DNA of 64,000 bases from Nostoc sp. C052 (GTDB taxonomy: Bacteria > Cyanobacteriota > Cyanobacteriia > Cyanobacteriales > Nostocaceae), in assembly GCF_013393905.1 (NCBI RefSeq), contig NZ_CP040272.1, positions 7,015,501 through 7,079,500 of the forward strand, in the 5' to 3' direction. This document shows, one piece after another, positions 34,185 to 43,919 of this stretch; within the stretch, counting starts at the first letter, position 1, and each line of letters opens with the position of its first letter. The translations under genes and the position numbers were made by a program. Under the pieces are notes generated by a model. That model did not search any database, had not been told where the DNA came from, and saw only the letters and a list, made by a program, of their open reading frames with translations.

Positions 34185-34847
34185 ATGAGTGAGAGTATGG
34201 CGTTTATCGGCGGAGTCGCCGTAGCTGGGCTGGCGGCTCTCGTATTGCTCAAAGGAACAAATACCCCCCTACAACCTAACTTCGCTGTTGCTTCGCAAAT
34301 GCCAGGTGTAGTAGCGCCCCAAGGAATGCAGGCACCAATGTATCCTTATGCGCCTTATGGGCAAATGTATCCTAATCAGGTTCAGCCACCAACTGCTACC
34401 AGCACTGACCAGCGCATTGAGATGGAGAAGCTGAACACGCAGATGCAGTTGGAGCGTTTAAAAAACGATAATGAACAGCTGAAGTTGCAAAATCAACAAC
34501 TCCAGGGCCAAGTCCAAAATTTCAATACTCAGCAGCAGTGGCAATTAGCCCAACAGAATAATCAACCAAAAACAACAGCACTCCAGCCGCAAACTACTTG
34601 GTGGTCTTCGCCTATGCTTTGGGCTGTTGGAGGCGCAGCTCTCACTATTGGCGGTGGTGTTGTCGTCGCTGGGGTATTGGCTTTATTCTCACCACGGCAG
34701 CGCCCAGCCCGTACTGTCCAAGTGATTCATCCTTACCAAGGAGCTACACCGCCTTTGGTTCCAGTACGTCGTGCTGAGTTTCTGCCTGCTTCTCGGATGG
34801 AAGCAAGACGAGTTGAAGCCCACGAATACGACGAAATGCACGGATAG
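34185..34847 (+). CDS. Hypothetical protein with two membrane segments and a coiled coil
   Basis: A 220-residue protein I do not recognise. An N-terminal hydrophobic segment (MAFIGGVAVAGLAALVLLKG) is followed by a Pro/Met/Tyr-rich stretch with MYPYAPYGQMYPNQVQPP. A Gln-rich coiled coil spans about residues 80-130 (LERLKNDNEQLKLQNQQLQG). A second membrane helix (PMLWAVGGAALTIGGGVVVA) leads into a basic tail. The topology suggests two membrane anchors bridging an extramembrane rod, as in envelope or septal proteins, but no function can be claimed. GGAG lies 10 bases before the ATG. A GCTGCTG...CGGCAGC hairpin follows at about 34920-34955. Confidence 0.65.
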   Translation: MSESMAFIGGVAVAGLAALVLLKGTNTPLQPNFAVASQMPGVVAPQGMQAPMYPYAPYGQMYPNQVQPPTATSTDQRIEMEKLNTQMQLERLKNDNEQLKLQNQQLQGQVQNFNTQQQWQLAQQNNQPKTTALQPQTTWWSSPMLWAVGGAALTIGGGVVVAGVLALFSPRQRPARTVQVIHPYQGATPPLVPVRRAEFLPASRMEARRVEAHEYDEMHG

Positions 34848-35066
34848 GGAAAATAAAACCACAGATAAACATCGATTTCTAATCTCGTTTCCAGGTTCTC
34901 CCTGGAAATTTTATTTGTTGGGCTGCTGTCACGAATTCAAGAGGCGGCAGCTTTCCTTTTAAGGATTTCCGGGCAGAAGCTATTGGTGACAACTTAAGAA
35001 AAAAGTAATGTGTTTATTTTTATGCCTCTCAACTCTCACTAATTATCTCAAACTCTTATCGGTCAA

Positions 35067-35297
35067 TTAGTAAACTATTGAATAAGCGGGAGTAATATTG
35101 TGAAATACACGAGGACGCGTTGTATCGTCTGTACCTAAACTATAGAAATCCCTTTTTGAAGGCATTTCTGTCCTTTCCATTACGTAGCAAGGTTTTAGTA
35201 TTTTTTCAATCCGATCCATATATATAATAAGTCCCCAGGCTTGTTTCTCTGCTCCTTCTCGTAGCCATTTCTTTATGAGAAATTCACTTATTTCCAT
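35067..35297 (-). CDS. Small hypothetical protein (doubtful)
   Basis: A 76-codon frame starting MEISEFLIKKWLREGAEKQA, with a helical N-terminal half and a polar C-terminal half ending TPAYSIVY. No family is recognised and no ribosome site precedes the ATG (the upstream sequence is A-rich). It lies alone between a membrane-protein gene and an insertion sequence, so it could be a small accessory gene or chance. Confidence 0.3.
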   Translation of the reverse strand: MEISEFLIKKWLREGAEKQAWGLIIYMDRIEKILKPCYVMERTEMPSKRDFYSLGTDDTTRPRVFHNITPAYSIVY

Positions 35298-35479
35298 AGT
35301 TTTTTATTTTTTTAATTGGATGCTTAATTTACCATACACAGCAAGCTTACTCAAGATGAATATTCACTTTAGATTTAGGAAGTTTAATCAGAGAGTAAAG
35401 TAATAAACTTGTATACAGGTATTAATTAAAAACTGTATACAAAACTCTGTCCTGTTATAATCTAGGAAGAGCCTTATAT

Positions 35480-37573
35480 CCCACATTCCGCACCCGGAAC
35501 TGTCACAAAAGAAATAGCAAAGAATTGTGGGGTTAGTTTTTGATTTAAAACCAAAATTGGAGAGATGGAAATTTAAAAATCAAACCAGAGTTTGCGAAAA
35601 TAAAGAATCGGTATAAAAAATGCTGCACTAAAACGTAGAGTTACTAAACATAGAGTGAGTAACTCTTGCAAAAATTAGTAAAAGTAAAGCTTAATTAAAA
35701 TAATAATCAAACTAATAAATAGTAGCGACGACAAGTACTAGGAAAAAATTGTAATATCCATAATCTTTCATCAGAGAGGTTTGATATTTGTGAAACACTA
35801 TTAACAATTAATAAATGAATACCTTGGAAACATTGAAATATCCACCTGAGAGTGGGGCGGTCTGTTGGTTTACCTAATTGATTTTTTATTTCCTGGTTTT
35901 GAGCTAATAAAATTCCACGTAACTGTCGTTGTCCTAAAGTATAAACCAACAAACATAACCCCATAATCATTGATAAAGCTTCAATGCGCTCCGGTGACTT
36001 AATAAATATGCTATCTGTTAAGAATAAAGGGTCTTTTAAGAAAGCAAAGCCTCTTTCACATGATTGTTGAGCTTTATATTCCTTAATCATGTCAGTGTGG
36101 CTTAATTGGGATTCATCAATAATATTAGTTGCTAAAATAAATTTTCCCGAAGCGCGATTTTCAAGTTCAATTGCTGCTTTATCTTGCTCTAATTGCGCGG
36201 ATATCTGATAGTAATATTTCCAGTCATTCTGATTGTTGTTTTTGTTTTTACCTTGAGGTTTTAACTGTTTCTTAGATATTTTAATTTCAGCCAAACAATG
36301 ATATTTTAATTGCTCTGATAGATGTAATGCAGCTTTCTTGGCATCTCGATGACAAGCAAATTCTTCATTACATAATTTTGTGAGCTTTTGATGAGCATTT
36401 ATTTGGGCTTGCTGAACACGGCGCATCAGCTGTTTAGAATCTGCTTTTTTCCGTTCTTGGCTTTCAACTATCAGCCATCTTTGCTCGATCCCGGCATAGT
36501 TACTAGACTTGACTATATATGAATAACCTGTTATTTCACTTTGGATTAAATCTTTGGAGTCTATTCCTAATAGTATTTGCTTGGCTAACCCCACTGTCAA
36601 TGGAACTCTGCATAACCATTTGAGGCTTTTCATCAAATTCAGGTTTTCGGCACTATATAATGCGCTGTCTGCTACCATTAACGCATCTATATCAATATTT
36701 TCTCGAAAATTCACGAGAGTTTTCGCAAAGTTTTTCGTATCTGATTGATTTCCTGACGCTGCTTTTAAAAAGATGGGAATATCCCCATCACTGCTACAAA
36801 TTAACTCTAGAATAAATTGTTTTAAGTCTGGTCTATGATCTCTTGAATAACCATAAGTTATATTTATTGGTTGTGGTGCTAACTCTAGGAGCTTATCTTC
36901 ATTTTCTGTGGGAGCATTTCTTTCAAAGGCTACTTCGGGTAAACCAGTTTTATATTCTCCGTGCAGATGCAATGAAGAAGAATCTAAGTGTAGCGATGAT
37001 AAATCTACTCCATATTTTTTTACTGCTGCTAACGCTATTAAAGTGAAGATTCCACTTAATCCTTTTAAATATAATTGGTCTAATACTCTTCCTAGTCTGT
37101 CGTCATTTAAATGTTCTGGTAATACTCCTTCTCCTATCAAGTGTTCACAGGCATAGCTATCCATATATTTAGGAAACATATATAATGTTCCAGATACAAA
37201 CCCTAACCCGTTTAGTATCATTGCTTTGACCGCCTGACCCGCACTCACTTTAGACTGCGGGTGCTGTCCAAGTATTTTATTTATTTGGTCTACCAACCCT
37301 ATTTCATCAATAATTCCTGCTACTATCCCCAGGTGATTTAAATTTTTTACTTCAATGCTCAAAGGCGAATTCATTTTCACACTATATCCCATCAACTATT
37401 TTTAGCTTTTCATGATGGAAGCTTATAGAGTGCTAATTTTATTTATTTTTTGACTTTTACCCTGATTCTGGCTATTAACTTTACTTCTGGGTTTTTCTTG
37501 TCTCAATTTCTACCAGTAGTTTTAATTTACTTACTGCTTTCTCTGTGTGCCAGTTTTAGGTGCGGAATGTGGG
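35480..37573 (-). mobile_element. IS1634-type insertion sequence, 2094 bp, apparently complete
   Basis: The outer ends are exact inverted copies over 15 bases, CCCACATTCCGCACC at 35480-35494 and GGTGCGGAATGTGGG at 37559-37573; similarity extends imperfectly another 12 bases (AACTG-CACA). Both flanks carry TTATAT (35474-35479 and 37574-37579), a 6-bp target duplication that proves transposition. The single gene inside is intact. It inserted in an intergenic stretch about 220 bases from tRNA-Lys. Confidence 0.93.
35707..37392 (-). CDS. IS1634-family (DUF4277-type, DDE) transposase
   Basis: A 561-residue transposase. The N-terminal part LSIEVKNLNHLGIVAGIIDE and LGQHPQSKVSAGQAVKAMIL is the DUF4277-like region. 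DDE-type catalytic Asp residues appear in SLHLDSSSLHLHGEY (after VDLSS) and in IDALMVADSALYSAENL. The third acidic residue is expected in CERGFAFLKDPLFLTDSIFI, followed by IEALSMIMGLCLLVYTLGQR, a typical IS4/IS1634 C-terminal block. The frame is unbroken, so the enzyme may be active. The start is the ATG at 37392; MNSPLS, six codons in, is an alternative. Confidence 0.93.
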   Translation of the reverse strand: MGYSVKMNSPLSIEVKNLNHLGIVAGIIDEIGLVDQINKILGQHPQSKVSAGQAVKAMILNGLGFVSGTLYMFPKYMDSYACEHLIGEGVLPEHLNDDRLGRVLDQLYLKGLSGIFTLIALAAVKKYGVDLSSLHLDSSSLHLHGEYKTGLPEVAFERNAPTENEDKLLELAPQPINITYGYSRDHRPDLKQFILELICSSDGDIPIFLKAASGNQSDTKNFAKTLVNFRENIDIDALMVADSALYSAENLNLMKSLKWLCRVPLTVGLAKQILLGIDSKDLIQSEITGYSYIVKSSNYAGIEQRWLIVESQERKKADSKQLMRRVQQAQINAHQKLTKLCNEEFACHRDAKKAALHLSEQLKYHCLAEIKISKKQLKPQGKNKNNNQNDWKYYYQISAQLEQDKAAIELENRASGKFILATNIIDESQLSHTDMIKEYKAQQSCERGFAFLKDPLFLTDSIFIKSPERIEALSMIMGLCLLVYTLGQRQLRGILLAQNQEIKNQLGKPTDRPTLRWIFQCFQGIHLLIVNSVSQISNLSDERLWILQFFPSTCRRYYLLV

Positions 37574-37796
37574 TTATATACAAACAAAAGTTTTAATAGA
37601 GAAAAAAGTTGGTTTTTGTCACATTCTAGCTGTCCAGTAGACAGGCAAGACATTCCACTGGAATGCTAAGAGGTAAGAGAGGATTTTTAGTTAAACTAGT
37701 CAAAGCTTGAGTGGCATTTATCCCCGAGAAAAGGGGCTTTATGAGCGTTGCACTTGCTCGATTTAGGCAAGGGTAAACTGTGAAGGGCTGGAAGAA

Positions 37797-37869
<73 letters not shown>

Positions 37870-37931
37870 ACACGAATAACAATCATAGCATAACTTCTGA
37901 CAATTTAGCTAGTACCGCACCCAAAAACGAA

Positions 37932-40181
37932 TTAAAAGGGGAATTTGACGGTGAAGGTGGTTTGACCTGCTGCACTTTCTACATAAATTGAGCCGCCTAA
38001 ATGTCTGACCATTTTCTGCACTAATGCCAACTCCAATCCAGTACCGCTATGTTTCCAAGGATCGTGTTTGGAAAGGTGATAGAAAGGCTCAAAAATCCGT
38101 GACAGTTCATTGCTGGTAAGCTCTATTCCCGAATTGGTAATATTAAGCTCGATCGCATCCCCTGTCAGGTGAGCAAAGACTGTGATATATTCACCGGCTG
38201 GTGTGTATTTGCAGGCATGGTTAAGCAGTTCGGTGACAATCCGCTCCAAATCAGTGATATCTGTCTCCAAAGGCGGCAAGGCACGATCAACAGTTAGGTT
38301 TAACTGCTGTCGCTGGCAGTTGGTGAGGTCTCGAAAAGAATCGATAATCGGCTGAAGCCAGCTTTGAAAGTCAATGGCAATCAAAGTTGGCGGATCGGGT
38401 TCGGCTTCGAGATATGTGAGTGTGAGTAGGTCGTTAATTAACTTGCTTTCTCGCCCACACTCGTTATGCAGAATTTGCAATAGTTGCGGAACTATTTCTA
38501 TCTCTGATATTTCTGCTGGTGTGAGGACACTTTCGAGAGTCTGGACTGCAAGGCTAATGCTTGTTATTGGTGTCCGCAGTTCTTGAGAGAGGGTTCTGAG
38601 AAATTGGTTTTTTAGCCGATCGCGTTTTTCTAGTTCTTTTAGCTGTACCTGGTTTTGTTTGTAAAGCTTTGCTTGACGAATGGCGATCGCACATTCATTT
38701 GCTATCTGCTGAACTAACTCAATTTCAAATTCATCAAAAGCCTCTTGTGATGGTCTTGTCAACCAAATATTTCCCAAAATCCCTTGAGTATCGAAAATTG
38801 GACAAGCCATCTGAGCCATAACTAGCAATTTTGGTTGCCATCCCGGCTGAATTTCTAAAAATTGCAATGGTTGTTTTTGCAATAGCGGCTGATAAACTTC
38901 CAGACGGTCTGCAATCTGTCTACTCAATCCTTGACATGAGGGTAAGTTAATGCAGTATTCGTAAGTGATAGTAACTAGAGTTTGGCAGGTGCTATAGAGT
39001 TCGATTTGGCAACGCTCAAGGTTCAGTAATTGTGCTAATTCTTGGGTGACTGTCTGCAACACCTGAGTTTCATCTAGACTGTCACGGATTTGTTCTGTCA
39101 TCCGTCGCACCAAGGCTTCAAAGTTTCGCACCTGCTGCAACTGATTGAGGTGTTTCTGTTTTTGCAACTCCATCTGGGCTTTGAGATCCTTGATCTGCTG
39201 ATGAAGTTCTGCCTGTTGGACGGCAATGCCGATTTGAGTTGCCAACTGTTTGAGCAAGTCAGTTTCCGTTTGCTGCCATTGACGCGATTCTCGGCAATGC
39301 TGGGCAATTAATAGCCCCCACATATCTTGCTCTTGGAAAATCGGCACGACTAGATTAGCTCTAATCTGCAAAGATGCCAGAAAATCTATATGGCAAGGAT
39401 GCAGTCCAGCTGCATAAATATCTTCGACAACTTGAATGCAGCCTCTTCCGTAGTGTTCTGGATGTTTGCTAGCCAAACAGGGATCGCTGATGTTTTTTCC
39501 CAAGAGAGGATTACTGGCGGCTACAGTTGATTCGGCAATGATGATTCCACTACCATCAGCCTCGAAGCGATAAATTAACACGCGATCGCAATTCAAAAAC
39601 TGCCGGAGTTCAATTGTTGTCTGATGCAGAATTGTCTCTAATTCTACAGATTGATGAATCCTTCCAGCGATCGCTTCTAGCAATTGCTCTCGTTCAACCT
39701 GGAGTTCAACGGCTTGTTCTGCTTGCTTCACAAGGGTGATATTGCTGCTAGTCCCAATCAGTCGATAAACCCTGGAGTTAGCATCCTTGAGTGGGGTGAG
39801 AGTCGTACTCCACCAAGTAGGTATTCCTTGGAATTGCAAACATTGTTCGTAAGAAATAGTTGTGCCGAAACTTACACAGTCAGCATAACGTTGACGCACC
39901 CTAGCAGCATCAACGGGGGAGAGAATATCTTCAGGTTTTTTGCCCCGAAGATCGTCTGAGCAAATGCCTATCCACCGCTCATGAGTGGGATTAAGGGCTA
40001 CATATCGAAAATCTCCATCCTCCAGAACATCAACTACAAATATTGATGCCTGCACAGAATCGTACATGCTCAATAAAAATTGCTCGCTACTGCTTTTCTC
40101 ATCTACTTCTGTGCCGAAAAGAATTTGAGGTGGTGATAATTTTGTCAACTCCATAGTTGATTCTGCTGGATTTATATTCAT
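37932..40181 (-). CDS. PAS-GAF-GAF hybrid sensor, candidate DXCF-type cyanobacteriochrome with degenerate histidine kinase
   Basis: A 749-residue protein. A PAS domain spans about residues 35-150 (IFVVDVLEDGDFRYVALNPT). GAF1 (about 175-325) has RVLIYRFEADGSGIIIAES, DPCLASKH with D233-P-C235, EDIYAAGLHPCHIDFLASLQ with C263-H264, and RANLVVPIF...WGLLIAQHC. The C-H motif is the bilin-attachment site of cyanobacteriochromes. The 28-residue C235-C263 spacing equals that of TePixJ (DXCF Cys494, canonical Cys522). GAF2 (about 360-505) lacks this pair. The dimerisation domain (about 520-590) reads FLRTLSQELRTPITSI: the phospho-accepting His is Gln533. The ATPase domain keeps the N box (LLNHACKYT) and GTGLELAL, but the G1 Asp is Asn683 (ITNSGIEL). 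So it is a likely light sensor with a kinase that cannot autophosphorylate in the usual way. No response regulator is adjacent. Confidence 0.82.
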   Translation of the reverse strand: MNINPAESTMELTKLSPPQILFGTEVDEKSSSEQFLLSMYDSVQASIFVVDVLEDGDFRYVALNPTHERWIGICSDDLRGKKPEDILSPVDAARVRQRYADCVSFGTTISYEQCLQFQGIPTWWSTTLTPLKDANSRVYRLIGTSSNITLVKQAEQAVELQVEREQLLEAIAGRIHQSVELETILHQTTIELRQFLNCDRVLIYRFEADGSGIIIAESTVAASNPLLGKNISDPCLASKHPEHYGRGCIQVVEDIYAAGLHPCHIDFLASLQIRANLVVPIFQEQDMWGLLIAQHCRESRQWQQTETDLLKQLATQIGIAVQQAELHQQIKDLKAQMELQKQKHLNQLQQVRNFEALVRRMTEQIRDSLDETQVLQTVTQELAQLLNLERCQIELYSTCQTLVTITYEYCINLPSCQGLSRQIADRLEVYQPLLQKQPLQFLEIQPGWQPKLLVMAQMACPIFDTQGILGNIWLTRPSQEAFDEFEIELVQQIANECAIAIRQAKLYKQNQVQLKELEKRDRLKNQFLRTLSQELRTPITSISLAVQTLESVLTPAEISEIEIVPQLLQILHNECGRESKLINDLLTLTYLEAEPDPPTLIAIDFQSWLQPIIDSFRDLTNCQRQQLNLTVDRALPPLETDITDLERIVTELLNHACKYTPAGEYITVFAHLTGDAIELNITNSGIELTSNELSRIFEPFYHLSKHDPWKHSGTGLELALVQKMVRHLGGSIYVESAAGQTTFTVKFPF

Positions 40182-40521
40182 GCGAGAGTCCCTGTCTGGT
40201 ATTACTGACTCTTCTAGGCGCTCTCTTGTCGTTAAGCTTGTAGTAGTAGATGCACTTTAGCGCCTATAGCAAAGTATTGTCAGCTGTTGCTCATCGAAAT
40301 TTGGATCTTTCTCTACTTCTTGTCAGAAATCTAGGAAAGCTAATAGGAGTCAGCTTAACAAATCCTGCTTGTTGAAGGTGAAAATACATTTGCAGGTTAG
40401 GGCAAACTTACTGAAACTGGTTTTTAACAGTTTTTTCAGATTTTTGCACATATCTAAGTGCAATTATAAGTATATATCAATTAAATTTATAATTCTTAAT
40501 AATAAAGTGGGGAGTGAGAAC
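40182..40521. other. Intergenic region between the sensor gene and a membrane-protein gene
   Basis: Holds the promoter of the sensor kinase on the minus strand. No gene or clear element is visible. Confidence 0.4.
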
Positions 40522-41085
40522 TTACAATCGCAATTTGTGGGCATTGATCCCTGTGAGGATAGCAACCAGCAGCCAAGTGATGGCTAAACCGACGACTTCG
40601 CCGAAGAATAACTGCGTTAAGTGGCGCAAGATCGCCCCCACAACAGAACCCACAGGAATAGCAACAGCCCAACTTGCCGCAGAGACAAATATCCATCGCC
40701 ATGCCTGATGCTGGGAAATTGCTAACCATTGTGCTAATCCAATCCCCAAACCGCCAAGGCTACCATAAACCGCCCCTGACAAGATTCTCATGGGAAGAAT
40801 CTGAGTGCTAGGTACAATCCAACCCACAGCACCAATACCGATCGCTGTGATTATACTCCAACCCAAAAGACTTGCCAAAATCCACCTGATACAAAATATA
40901 GGTTGTTTGAGAAGACAACCTTGAAAAAGTGCGATCGCAAATCCCCCGATAGCTGCTTCTACTACCCCAACATCGGGTTTTTCACCGACTTCAATTAAGA
41001 GTAAACTCAATAAAAAACCGCCAAAAGTAGCTAAAGTCCACAGCAGTGTAAAGCCAAATTTGGTATTTCCAGGCGCAAATAACAT
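40522..41085 (-). CDS. Hypothetical polytopic membrane protein
   Basis: A 187-residue protein with about five to six membrane segments, e.g. TLLWTLATFGGFLLSLLLIE, ILASLLGWSIITAIGIGAVG and GAVYGSLGGLGIGLAQWLAI. It ends in VGLAITWLLVAILTGINAHK. Glycine-rich helices alternate with Trp (QAWRWIFVSAASWAVAIPVG), a pattern common in small Nostoc proteins of unknown function. The chosen start is the ATG after a TTG in frame. I recognise no domain. Confidence 0.6.
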   Translation of the reverse strand: MLFAPGNTKFGFTLLWTLATFGGFLLSLLLIEVGEKPDVGVVEAAIGGFAIALFQGCLLKQPIFCIRWILASLLGWSIITAIGIGAVGWIVPSTQILPMRILSGAVYGSLGGLGIGLAQWLAISQHQAWRWIFVSAASWAVAIPVGSVVGAILRHLTQLFFGEVVGLAITWLLVAILTGINAHKLRL

Positions 41086-41260
41086 CAAAATTTCTTTGTT
41101 TTTCAGGAGGAGGAAGGCAGTTCTTGCAGGAGGAACCCGCGCTTAAAAGTGTGGTACTTAGGCTATGGACGCTTTGTATCTCGTGGCACATTCCATTCTT
41201 ATTAGTATTTTTGATCAGCTAAAAAACATCTAATGTGCATAATCAAATTAAACATAACTC

Positions 41261-41312
41261 TTGTGGGGTGGGCAACATGAGCGCCCAACTTATGCAATTT
41301 AAATATGGAACA
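41261..41312. repeat. Fragment of the dispersed GTGGGGTGGGC repeat
   Basis: AACTCTTGTGGGGTGGGCAA then CATGAGCGCCCAACTTATGC. Another fragment with the same GGGCGCTCATGTTGCCCACC variant lies at 56523-56553 in reverse orientation. Confidence 0.6.
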
Positions 41313-41338
41313 GCTTACTATTGGGCAATAACCTACAA

Positions 41339-42622
41339 CTAAAGTTTCTCGTAATATTTCTTTCCTCCTACCTCCTGCCTCCTACCTCGTGCCTTTGTTT
41401 GTAATAGTTTGACAGTTTTAGCATTAAACATATCAAAAAAAGCTTTGCGTCGTTGTTGGGGTGATTCAGGTACAATGTAACCCCAAAGACTCTCCCAGTA
41501 GAAAAAGGATACACCATCAAAGTAGCGATCGCGCACTGCTTGAACCTGTTCTCTAACTTGTGCCATTTTCACCGGATTACCTACCGTTCCCGTTGATATA
41601 CCAATACCTACAGGAATTAAACTTTGAGCCAATTTCACAGATGGTTGTTCTAGTTGAGCGATAAAAGAGTTTTTATCGTTTCGATATACCTGCAAAACTA
41701 ACTCATTAACTAAACCTTTTTTTATCCAATTTTCCCAATCTTGCAAATAGTATTTGTAGGCAAAAGCTTGATAATTAGGAGACAAAGATATTTTGACTTT
41801 GGGTTTGACTGCCTTGATAGCTTGATAGATTTCCGCCATGAAATCAGTAATTTTATCGGCTCGCCAACGCATCCATTCTGGGTTGAAAGGGTCGATAGGG
41901 GGACTTTTGCCTTGATGCTCTTGCTGATAGAGTTTAATTGTGAAGCGATCGTAGCCAAACTGTACAGGCATTCCAAAATGATCGTCAAGCTGAATACCAT
42001 CCACATCGTAATCTCTGATGACTTCTAATATTAGCGATTGAATAAACTCTTGCACTTGTGGATGTAAAGGATTTAACCAAGCCTGTTTGCTCACCAAAAC
42101 ATTGTCAATTTCTTCTGGTGGGGCATCTTGAATAGAGTTGATACCTTCTTGACCAATTGTTAACCAATCGGGATAACGCCTTGCTAATTGTGAATAATGA
42201 GGAGTCATGAACCCATATTCAAACCAGGGAATTACTCTCATATCTTTATTTTTAGAAAGTGTTACTATCTTTGCTAAAACATCCTGTCCACCATGCAGAA
42301 AGTTGAGTAAAGGTTGAGTATCCGAGCCTGTAGTCATTTTGGCTACGGCACTTTTATAAAAAGTATGTCCTCGGTTCCAAACTACAGGATAAATTGTATT
42401 AAAATTGAGAGCCGACAACTGATTTATGGCACGGTTAATACCCCAAGGGACAAATAGTACACCACTAGCAACATTAGTGAGCCAAACGCCGCGAATTTCT
42501 GTAGTTAAAGGACTTGTTTTTTGGGAATAAACTGGTAGTGAAGAGGGTAAAAAAACTGTTAAAGCAACTACTAATCCCAAACACAGTAAGTAAGAAAAAC
42601 AACGGCGAACAACCCGATTCAT
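41339..42622 (-). CDS. Exported glycoside hydrolase-like protein (GHL10/DUF187 type)
   Basis: A 427-residue protein. Residues 1-33 form a signal peptide or anchor (MNRVVRRCFSYLLCLGLVVA, then LTVFLPSS). The mature part matches the family 10-like glycosylhydrolase group: EIRGVWLTNVASGVLFVPWG, NFNTIYPVVWNRGHTFYKSA, MRVIPWFEYGFMTPHYSQLA, DYDVDGIQLDDHFGMPVQFG and ISLSPNYQAFAYKYYLQDW. The acidic QLDDHFG segment is the usual active-site region of this group. The substrate is unknown, perhaps a cell-wall or sheath polysaccharide. The C-terminal residues overlap a CCTCCTACCTCC-type repeat that appears to have been captured as coding sequence (KARGRRQEVGGKKYYEKL). Confidence 0.85.
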   Translation of the reverse strand: MNRVVRRCFSYLLCLGLVVALTVFLPSSLPVYSQKTSPLTTEIRGVWLTNVASGVLFVPWGINRAINQLSALNFNTIYPVVWNRGHTFYKSAVAKMTTGSDTQPLLNFLHGGQDVLAKIVTLSKNKDMRVIPWFEYGFMTPHYSQLARRYPDWLTIGQEGINSIQDAPPEEIDNVLVSKQAWLNPLHPQVQEFIQSLILEVIRDYDVDGIQLDDHFGMPVQFGYDRFTIKLYQQEHQGKSPPIDPFNPEWMRWRADKITDFMAEIYQAIKAVKPKVKISLSPNYQAFAYKYYLQDWENWIKKGLVNELVLQVYRNDKNSFIAQLEQPSVKLAQSLIPVGIGISTGTVGNPVKMAQVREQVQAVRDRYFDGVSFFYWESLWGYIVPESPQQRRKAFFDMFNAKTVKLLQTKARGRRQEVGGKKYYEKL

Positions 42623-43228
42623 TTGTAAGCTTAACCTAGTGCGATCGGAATATATATAACTACAAATTAAAGTTATAATCCTCCGGATGATGTAAATAAA
42701 TGATGATTTAATGCCTAAATATCAATTAATAAATGTGTCTTAGCAGACTAATTCTTATTAGCTGCCGATAATTCTCGATACGTACATAAAATCTTGTAGT
42801 CATTTTGGCAACTCCTATTGGAATGCAAAAATGCGATCGCGATATCTGATTGCGTGAAAAACTACTCTCTGCCTATGGCGCTTATGGTGCGAGAAGCGCA
42901 GCACGCCAATAAGTTCAAAAATCAAATCGGATTACTATGTAAACTCACTCAACTTTGAGTCAGTCTGATGCTATTTAAGTGTAAATACAGTGTTAGTTCG
43001 ATTATAGCTTGTATAAACTATTGGTGTTGTATAAAAAACTCCATCTAGAATGTTTTACTACCGATAAGAGAACTTTTCAAACATTTTGTAATGCTTCATG
43101 AAGAGTGCTTATGAGGAGTATGGCTGATACCCAAGTAGATCAGTACTGAGAGTAAACAGTGCTATCAATCTAAATCCTTGTAGCTAACAAGTATTTTAGT
43201 CAATCCAGAGTTTTATCAAAGGACAATA
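42623..43228. other. Intergenic region without recognisable gene
   Basis: 606 AT-rich bases. It contains a TATGGCGCTTATGGTGCGAG stretch near 42878 that looks like part of a dispersed repeat, and the upstream regions of both flanking genes. No open frame with a ribosome site. Confidence 0.4.
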
Positions 43229-43549
43229 ATGATGACGAAGCAGCTAGGAAACACATCGGTTGGTACAAACAACACCGATTTTACTACAAACTTAGTTCAA
43301 CCTGCGATCGCTATAGCTTGGGATGATTGGGTAACTGTTCTCAATACAGTTCCAGATGATTTGGTGTTTTATAAATTCAATGATATTAACAGCGATATCA
43401 TCAACGATCAACTAGTTATTGAGTGGAATAATGTTCATCATTTCAATAACCCAACATCTGGAGACGCAACTTATCAGACGATTTTGGACTTGAATACAGG
43501 AACTCAAAACCGGAACATTATTTCTAACTATACCAACCTGAGCCTATAA
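43229..43549 (+). CDS. Small hypothetical protein, possibly part of a NIDO-like beta domain
   Basis: A 106-residue protein of unknown function. The second half, LVIEWNNVHHFNNPTSGDAT, YQTILDLNTGTQNRNIISNY, resembles a beta-sandwich block in large exported cyanobacterial proteins (W-N-x-V-x-x-F ... YQ-x-ILxLNTG ... NY). No signal peptide is visible; the start MTKQLGNTSVGTNNTDF is polar. It could be a detached fragment of a larger surface protein or a small independent one. AAAGGAC lies seven bases before the first of two adjacent ATG codons. Confidence 0.5.
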   Translation: MMTKQLGNTSVGTNNTDFTTNLVQPAIAIAWDDWVTVLNTVPDDLVFYKFNDINSDIINDQLVIEWNNVHHFNNPTSGDATYQTILDLNTGTQNRNIISNYTNLSL

Positions 43550-43919
43550 GCAAAATATGTTATTAAGCCCAGAGATATCAAGCGATCGACGTAAAAATTC
43601 GTATCTTTTAATTTGTAACAATTAGGTTAATGCGTAAGTCCTATTTTTAGCAAAACTTAGTTATTAGAGTAATAATACAGTAGCAAATTTTATAGTAATA
43701 GCATTATTTTATACTTATTCACAATATGACGTTTTTCTCTTTTACCTCAATAAAAAAGCGAGTATTTTCAAGTCTCGTCAAGATTGCTGACCGGAGCTAA
43801 CGGAAACGTCTCCGGCTCCGCTCTTGAATTCTGACTTCTGAATTCTTCTTCAACCCCACCCTACTTACTAAGAGTTGAGGGTGGGGAATTTCGTGTTATC
43901 TTAAATCCACATTTCTTAG
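43550..43919. other. Intergenic region between convergent genes
   Basis: No gene. Near the ferredoxin stop there is an inverted CCCCACCCT...GAGGGTGGGG pair (about 43853-43887) that can act as terminator for the ferredoxin gene on the minus strand. Confidence 0.5.
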
